64,000 bases of DNA from Aphelenchoides besseyi (Eukaryota; Nematoda; Chromadorea; Rhabditida; Aphelenchoididae). The first letter of the stretch is position 1. The number at the start of each line of letters is the position of its first letter. The notes beneath the pieces were generated by a model. The model saw only the letters and a program-made list of their open reading frames with translations, was not told where the DNA came from and did no database searches. Positions 12,501 to 21,500 of this stretch are shown here, piece after piece. The stretch spans positions 9,114,001 to 9,178,000 of the forward strand of contig JAMPIQ010000002.1 of NCBI GenBank assembly GCA_024699855.1, in the 5' to 3' direction. The translations under genes and the position numbers were made by a program.

Positions 12501-15500
12501 CATCACATTTTATTGGTTATCGTCAGTACTGTAAACGTGTTTGTGCAAAATCATCGGCGATTTGCATTCTCTCCGTCGAAATGAAAGTTTTGTGTAAACA
12601 TCGGATTTCTGTTGTTTTTCAGTATTGGTTTCTAATTAGATGGTTCATTTGTGAGATCTCATTATTTACGTCCCAAATCAGTTCGATTGTCGTGATTTTT
12701 TATTCGAAACGGATTCGATGGGCGTCATGACGAGTAGAATTTTACCTCAAATGCCAATCAAACACCGAGTTCGCTGACTGTAAGTAACGATCGTTGAACA
12801 GAAGGATGAGTGTCCTCCGAGTTTTATGGGTTTGCGCACGGAAGTCTCATTGAAAGCTCGTGCTTAATGGAATCGATTGTAAACAGGAGCATCAACTCGA
12901 ATATGCTGACAAACCAGCTGGTTCAGTTACTCGTGTAATTCAAGAGAATCATTTGCGAATTCAATAGTTTTTACCTTTTTTCTGACACGCACGAACTGTT
13001 GCATCTTCCCATTTCGACATTCCGCAATGAATTCGTTTCGCTTACTAATCGTCCGTCCAATTTGTTTGAAATCGAGTTCGCAGAAATTTCTCGACATTTG
13101 CAGTTGAAACGAAATGGAAATTTCAAGGAGCTTTTACACGACACTCCTTTTGTTCTTTGAATCACTTGGTTTTGTTTCGTCGTGGTGGTGAGTAGTCCTC
13201 GACAAGCGCAAACCAATCAATTGATAGGCCTCTCGCACAACTCGCTTCAACATCACTGCCAACAAACAGCCATTTCGATTGCCGGATTCTCGCTGGATTG
13301 ACTCGAAAGCAACAGGAAATTTGCAAACAAAATCGTTTCGCAGTTCGCTCAGCTGCCGATGGCATTCGAGATGCAGTCGAGGAGTGTAGAATTCAGTTTG
13401 CAGTAGAAAAATGGAACTGTACGACGAAACATGGAAACGGAATTCCTAACATTCCCGGTTAGTTGAAACATCTTATATTAAGCTTGTAGTTTAGTTGCGA
13501 GTCGTGAATCTGCTTTTGTACACGCACTCACAGCTGGAGCAGTGAGTCGTGCAGTCGCAAAAGCGTGCTCTCTCGGTCAGATTCCCGACTGTCAATGCGG
13601 CGATCGGCCTCAGCAATCGTCCAAAAACTTCATTTGGGCGGGATGTGCCGATAATGTACGTTACGGAAATTTCTTTAGTCGTCGATTCATCGACACAGCC
13701 GAGAAACAACGGTTGGATGGACGGTAGGTCTTTTCTTTGACGATTCTGCGTATAGAAAGCTTGAAATCGGGATTTCAGAGCACTAATGAACTTGCACAAC
13801 AATCGAGTTGGCCGAAAGGTTCTGGCAAGCAACTTGCGAAAACAATGCAAATGCCATGGAGTAAGTGCAGAACTATTGGTTGTTAAACTTTGTATCTTTA
13901 GGTTAGTGGATCTTGTGTAACGAAAACGTGCTGGAAAACAGTTCCATTACTCGAAGACTACGCTTCTGTACTCAAACAAAAATACTCGAAAGCACAACAA
14001 GTGGGTGACTGCAAATGCAGCTATACAATCAGAAGTCTTTTAAGGTCACCGTAATGCCCGAAAGAAGTGAATTGGTTTTGAAGTCTGGTAGTGCGCGAGC
14101 TGAACGGTTTGTTCTCGAATTGAATTCTTGAGCTTCGTATAATTTTAGATCGGCAGTGGAAGCAAGCAAAGCGGAGTTGGTGTACTTAGAAAAGTCTCCA
14201 GATTTCTGCGATATTCATCCGAAGCGTGGACTAGCGGGGACGTCCGGTCGCGAATGTTTTGGCGAAGAGCAATGTCACGATTTGTGTTGCGGACGAGGTT
14301 GGATCGTCGAACACCATTGGCAGAACGAAGCGTGTCGATGTAAATTTGAGTGGTGCTGTGAAGTAAAATGCCAAACGTGCACGAAGTTAGTACAACGCCG
14401 TTTTTGTCGTTAGAAACTTGTGATTAGTCGCAATCGTATGAAAGATGCGCAAAAATTTTTGTATTTAAAAACATCCTCTTGTGCCACATACTCATATGGG
14501 TTTTTCTTTTATTATTGTTTGTACACAACTGTTATTTTGAAGTTAATTAGAGCATAGTTGAAAATAAGTAAACTTACTTTGAAACATGACGTTTGTTACA
14601 CACTCGACTCGAGTCCCGTGTTTGTCGATGGCACTCCAACGGATTTCCTTTTCTGTGCCATCAAAAGCATAGGGTTCGTGCCCGAGATCCGGCAAATTCA
14701 CTTCTAAGCGAACGTTCGGATCGTTGTCAATTATCGTTGGCCACGGAACAATCGTCGGTTTGATTAATCCATTAGATGAACGAGCAACTTGAATGGTGTC
14801 GACGCATAACAACTGCAACGGCTGCTGGTCAATGCAATGAGGTGGTGGTGGATCGAGATAATTGAGATCAGTGATCGGAATTGAAGGCTTAGTGATCAGT
14901 GTTGTTGCTGTTGAAGTAACTTGAGCCACTGGATGTTCATTATTGCATGAATCAGTTTCACAACATAGTTCACAGAAAACTTCTTCACCGTTTCGACATT
15001 TTTCGAAGTTATCGAAACGTGGAACGCAATTCTTTTCACAGCTTTTTCGTATCAACAGTTCACCGCTGGATTGACGCCAAATTTGACTCGAACATCGTTC
15101 ATCAACATCACATGTGCGTAGATGTGAACGATTTGTACATTCATTCGGAGCTGCGGTTTCGCATTCAAAACACTCGATTCCTGAAGAAAATTTGGTTACA
15201 CATCTCAAATTCTTGTTTTCACCTTTTCGTGTACATTTTCCGTTAACAAAAATATAGCCGGGATTGCAATCACACGCTGACGATGGTTCTTGATTGTTAA
15301 TTGCATACCAACGACCCTGTGGTGAGCAAATCAATTGACTCAAACTTGAACTGGATGGATGCAGTTTACAGATACCGTTGACCGAAACATTCGTTGACAG
15401 AACTAAGGTCTCAGGGAAAATGGTGTTTCCAAGTCGAACCTTAAAACTCATTTTATTATTTTTATCTTTTATATCACTACGTTGGAACAACTCATTGCAG

Positions 15501-18500
15501 ATAGAGCCAATCGATCCAAACGCATTGGTTTTCCCTTCGTATCAACGGATATCATCAGCCAAGCCAACGAATAGGGAAGTAGGAATTGAATGGTGTGAGA
15601 TAAAGGACCGGGAGTTGCAGCACCCAACGGCACAAACTGTTCCAAACGTAACTTCTCAAGCTGCGTAGAAGCAGAAAAGTAATTCAAAGAAATCGAGCAG
15701 TCACTACATTGTCCAATTTCAGCAGTAACTTCGACCCATTTCGCGTCGACTTGAATCATTGGAGAAGTCAGCCAACTAAACCATAAGTCCATTTCTTCGC
15801 TATAAGAACTTACTCTTTTGATCCGGTAAATGGAGTGAACTGAAAACTTCCATCCGAGATTTGATTCCACTACAAAAAGGAAATAGAATCAAATAAAGCT
15901 TTTACATACATGAACTGAGTGGTTCCATCCTGCTTTGATGTTTTTACTGTCAAAGATACGAACTGAAAAAGCCTTAAAATGTATATTACGGTTGTTGAAT
16001 TTACATTTTGAAGGGATCGCATTGTTCAAAACCTCTCGCCAGGATGTCGAAGTCTTTTCACTCGTGAGTTTGATGAATGTTCGAGCAATATCAATCAAAT
16101 TATTATGATTATCTCGAGCCTCACAAATGTACGGACCTTCGTCAGAACGCTAAATGAACTCGTGGATCTTAAAATCTGTTGAAGGTCTTACTAAAGTTGG
16201 ATTGATAGTAGCCACTATTCCCGGACCTAGATCTCCAGTCACAAATGTTACATTGTCCAGTAAGTTACGTCGTCGTTCATTTCTCCACGTTAACTTAAAA
16301 TCAAACAGTTTGTTTGAAGAACCTTCTTTACTCACGTGCATGTTCGAACAAAAAGGAGAAAGTTCACAGTATAATTGTATCATCGATCCAGCTATTGCTT
16401 CTGTTGTACTATTCCATTTGGAAATGCAATTCACTGCCCTTTTTTCTCTTTCCACACGTCTTTTGCAAACCGAAGGTTCATTGTCTTCAACATGAACTTA
16501 TAAAAGCTGGAGATTAATAGAACATACGTGAAAGTGCGTAGTTAGGTTGCTGACATTTAAATGACGCCGATTCGCCAACCTCCAAAATATATCTTGACGG
16601 AAGGATATCATCGTCAAGCTCCACAGCACAAGTATTTTCGGTGTTCTTAAGCATTTTCGAATCTAAATGAATTGTCTGAAATATAGATAAGTTTAGGCCT
16701 ACTGATTAAACACAACGGAATTCTTTGGTCTGTTGGATACCACATAGGAGTGTTGTTTACGTTTTCGCATGTGAAATTTGGGATGCCAGATAAGACATAC
16801 CCAGGGTCACAATAGAAATGAATCTCCGTACCGTACCAATAGAACAGATTTTGATTTGTCAATGTAGACGGATAAGTTATGTTGATATTTAAAGCTCGAT
16901 ATGCAGTTACATCGATGTTGTTGCATTGCGGCTCTGAAACACTTCTTATATATGGTCGATTGAATGCCTTGAATACTTAAACATAAAGGTGATTTTTGAA
17001 TATTCAGTTGGCCAGACTGCAGGCAAATCGCTTCTTTTGGACCAATCAACTCGTACGTGGAATCAACACACTCAAATCGAACGAGTTGATACAACGAAAT
17101 CATAGATCTAAAAAACTGGATATATTGTCGATTTCCTTTTGTATCACTTGCTCATTGACATCTTTTAGAACTGCCGGCGCAAGATCGATTATTGGACAGC
17201 TAACAACTTGTAACCTCATTTCGGTCTCAACATGCCATTCGTTGTTTTGGCAAGACCTTTTTTCTACGAGTCCAATTACACCACTCTCGTATATCCAAAT
17301 ACTCGTATTAGTGCGATAAATGGGATCTTCCGTGATTATTATTTGATTTGACACTTCAACGGACGGAATCGGGCAGCGTGCTTCTGAAGCTCAAATACTT
17401 ACATATCATCTCGTCTGTGTTACCGATACACGTGACGTTTTGAATCAATTTGGATCGAGCGGAAAATGCCACATCTCCATTGACTTGAATGTAATTGCTT
17501 TTACATTGACAGTCATATCCCTTTGTATGCTTTAAACATATCGCGTTCGCACAATCATCGATTCCCAATTTGCATTCGTCGATATCTGAAATGATTTAGC
17601 TGTATTCTTAATTTCAACCTACCAACACATTCGCCGTCTTTCATTTCGAAACCAGGATTACAGTTACAATAGAAGCCGTTGTACAATATTTTGCATTGAC
17701 CATGACGGCATAACGACGTATTCGAGCAGAAATCGTATTCTGAAGCAAAACGTATTTTGTCAACTGTCTTTTGTCTCGTTACTTTCGCATCGAATGTCTG
17801 CAATTGGAGGCGAGAAAACAGAAGGATCGACTTTGGCACAAGAAAACTGATCTTTAGCGTAACGAATAGACGAGTTGAAACCATGAATACAAGTTAAGGT
17901 TCTAACGTCATTCAACGCCATTTCATACAATTTGTTATCCGAATGTTCGATCACTTGGGTTAAACCGCATTTCATTTCTAGAACATCAACTGATGTTTGA
18001 AGCAGATCGTTTTTTCTTTACCTTGACAGTAGATTTCGGGCATCGTCCATTGACCATTTTCCAGGCATAGGCGATAGTTAGCATTTCCACGAATTTCGTA
18101 GTTTTCTTTGTTTATGCAATCATAAGTTACGTTTTTATAAACAGGAAATGAAGTTGCGCTTTCAGTTGGTACCGCTGACATGTAACCGGAGCCGGGCGAT
18201 GGAGTTGAAAGTGGTTCTGATTCTAATGGACCACATGTTATTTCTGAAATCTTTGGATTAGTCGTGGAGTTTCTTCTTGTATTTGTTTTCGATATTCATC
18301 TATTAGTTTCCACTAGATTGTAAATCCTAATGTTATTCGGAACTTATTTGTGGTCTTGAATGTTGTGGTTCTTTTTGGTTTGGCATAACAAATGATTGTC
18401 GGCGAGAGCGTTTGATGGCATAGAACAAGAGAAACGTTGGTAGGTAACAAGAAGAAAGTGAACAACCGAAAGATGGGAAACCATCCGATAAGATTTGAGT

Positions 18501-21500
18501 TTCCGGCAGTTTTTCTCTCTGTTCGAGTTGTTTGCGTGGAAGAATTGAGTTGTCGATGAAAAAGTGTGGAAAGGTCTCAAGTATCTCAGCCATTACCGAA
18601 GGCCTAAGGTACTGAGCAAAAGCAACTTGGTCGAAAGAACGAGTTGTTCTACGTGTAAAACGTGTGTTTCTTTCGTTCATTTCGACACTTTAAGACTCGT
18701 TCTTGTTATCGTCGATTGCTTCAGAATACGATACGCTGATTATTCGTTTACAAACCCTTATCCTCGAAAATTCAATTTCAAAACACAGAAGTGTGCGCAT
18801 TCTGGTTTCTGATTAAAATCAGCAAATGAGGGGAAATCCGCTTAAAAGACGAATCCGTCGTCGAATCAGAACAATTCGATGATAATCAGATTCGCCTGCA
18901 ACAGCCGTTTTTCCTGGTCCAGCGAAGTGTTCCACTAATGAAAAGTAGAATACTCAAGTAACTTTGTTAAAATCTCCCTCCACGGTATTTTGATTGTAAC
19001 CACGAAACAAACATGTGCGTCGCCGACCCGTCCATAAATCTTATCATCGTGAATGATAGTTGTGTCATTACTCGAGTTTTCTCAACATTTTCAATCGCTT
19101 TTTACTGTCGTGGTCACGTTTTGTTTCTCAACACGCAGGTCCGGCGCGACATTCGATCAAAAATCACTCAAATCGGCAATCTTTGCGATCACACGAACTC
19201 CAATAGTTCTAATTTACCTTCAAAATCTCCGCTATAGCCCGTTCATTTAGTCATAGGAATCGAATTTTGTTCATCCATTAGTTGGCGATTTTCTTTCGAC
19301 TACAAAACTTTTGCTTCGCCTCTTTGGCGTCTTACAAAAACCGTTAAATTCGCAAGAACCTTCAGTTTCATCGATTCACATGGATCAAATCAACAGCAGT
19401 CGATTTGTGGGTTCCGGTTCGGCGGCTGACGACTCGGACGAATTGAGCGTGAACATAGTGAAAGTCGATTTATCGCCATCAGTCTCGCCGATCAATTCGA
19501 ACGAAAAGAAGGTAAGTCGGTGAAGTTGCGGCGATTGGCACTAATAAAGCTCGTATTACGTGTTCTGGTCGTGAATAACATCGATTCTTTCAGCTTCAAA
19601 ACACGCCGGTCATGCAAACAGAAGGGGTCTCAAAACAAGAAGACGATATGATCAAAGCCTACGAGAGTATAATTAAACATGTTGGAGAAGATGTGAAACG
19701 CAAAGGTCTAATTAATACGCCAAGACGAGCGGCTAAAGCCATGCTCGACTTTACAAAAGGCTATGAACAGAATTTAGATGGTTGGTTGTTTTTTGGATAA
19801 TGAATTTGAATTCTCAAGTTTAAGATATTTTAAATGAAGCAATTTTTGACGAAGATCACGATGAAATGGTTATTGTACGAGACATCGATATGTTTTCTAT
19901 GTGTGAGCATCATTTAGTTCCCTTCATTGGGAAAGTTCACATCGGTTATTTGCCGAATCGTAAAGTTCTGGGACTAAGCAAATTGGCACGAGTAGTCGAA
20001 ATCTTCAGTCGTCGATTTCAACGTATGTCAGAAAGTGTCTGAAGATTTAAGAACTGTATTTAAGTACAAGAACGAATGACGAAACAGATTGCAACAGCGA
20101 TCCTTCAATCCGTTCAACCAGCCGGTGTTGCGGTAGTTATCGAAGCTTCGTAAGTAGTTCAAACTTGTTTTTACTTTGTGTTTTCAGACACATGTGTATG
20201 GTGATGCGTGGAGTTCAGAAAACAAACACTGTGACGATGACTAGTTGTATGCTTGGCGTATTTCGCGATGACCCGAAAACACGTGAAGAATTTTTGACGC
20301 TAATCAACAAAAAATGAACCCAAATTCTCCAGTGTATTGTTGTAAATTCCAGTTTATCGCTTTTCATTGTTCAAAAAGTACGAATTGCCATTGCAGTTTT
20401 CTTGAATTAGCTGCTGGTAATTGAAGATTTTGTTTGTAGATTGTGTAAATCCCATAGAAATGCGTGTATTTTTTGATTCCAATGTTATTTGTTTGTACGC
20501 ACCAACCTTCACACTTTGGTTCTGGTGTCCAATTGCCGTTTTTGCATTCGACTTTTGTCGGTTGTTCAGGTAGAAATCCACGCGCACATTTGTAGATTAG
20601 CTCTCCGTTCTCCCTGTCCACACTTGTTGCCCATCCGTTTGCAATCTTCTTGACTATGCACGTTGCCACTGCTACAAAGTCGAATAAAACGTTTAGTTAC
20701 CGAGAACTGGACTGTAAAACAAAATACCTTGTGCTTTTTGGCAAGTCGATGGATCGCTTAACAACCATTGACCACTCAAAGAACACGTAGCAAAAAATTG
20801 CGCTTGTTTAGTTGGGTTCTGACAAATAAATTTAGCTCGATCGCGAAACACAACCGAAGTCTTTGATGAGACTTGTGGCAGTGCGTTTTGAATTTCGTCA
20901 ATGGGACAATCTGAAGAAATGTTTCGGTTGCATGTGAATATGACCAACTAACCTCCAGAAAACGTTAACAGCGCCGCAAATTGTTTCGAAAGGCCAATCA
21001 TTGTGATGTGTAGTTGCGGTAAAGTGGAACGAAAGCTTATCGGTAAACTCGTACCGTCTAATTTCAACTCCTCATTAGCAGAACGAAGCTAAAAACGGTG
21101 AATTGATACAAGTTGTCTTGACTTACAATAATCCGATCCATATTTGTGAAGTTCAGTGCGTCGAAATACACGGTTAACCCACATGAATTTGATGAGCACG
21201 GAGCATCAATGAACCATGAACATTCAAATGGCAAACGATGTGAGGGCTGATGAAAACCGGGAGATTGAATTTGTCCGTGTCCTTGCTTTATCAATTGGTT
21301 AACACAAGCTAAACTCTTTGGTTATTCAATTAGAGAAGGTCGATCACTTATTACTTCTTTCGAATACGATTAAAAATCCAAGATCACCAACTGTTTTTGG
21401 TGAAGCGTAGAATTGAAACGCAACTTCAGGCTGAACAGAAACAAAAGAAGTAGGCGGTATGTTCAGTATTGAAAAATTTCCCAACAAATTTGTGCGCTCG

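Noticed and set aside
12437..12730. 97-residue plus-strand open frame upstream of Wnt
   Set aside because: The Wnt signal peptide and WW motif start at 13114. The upstream frame has no Wnt features and ends before it.
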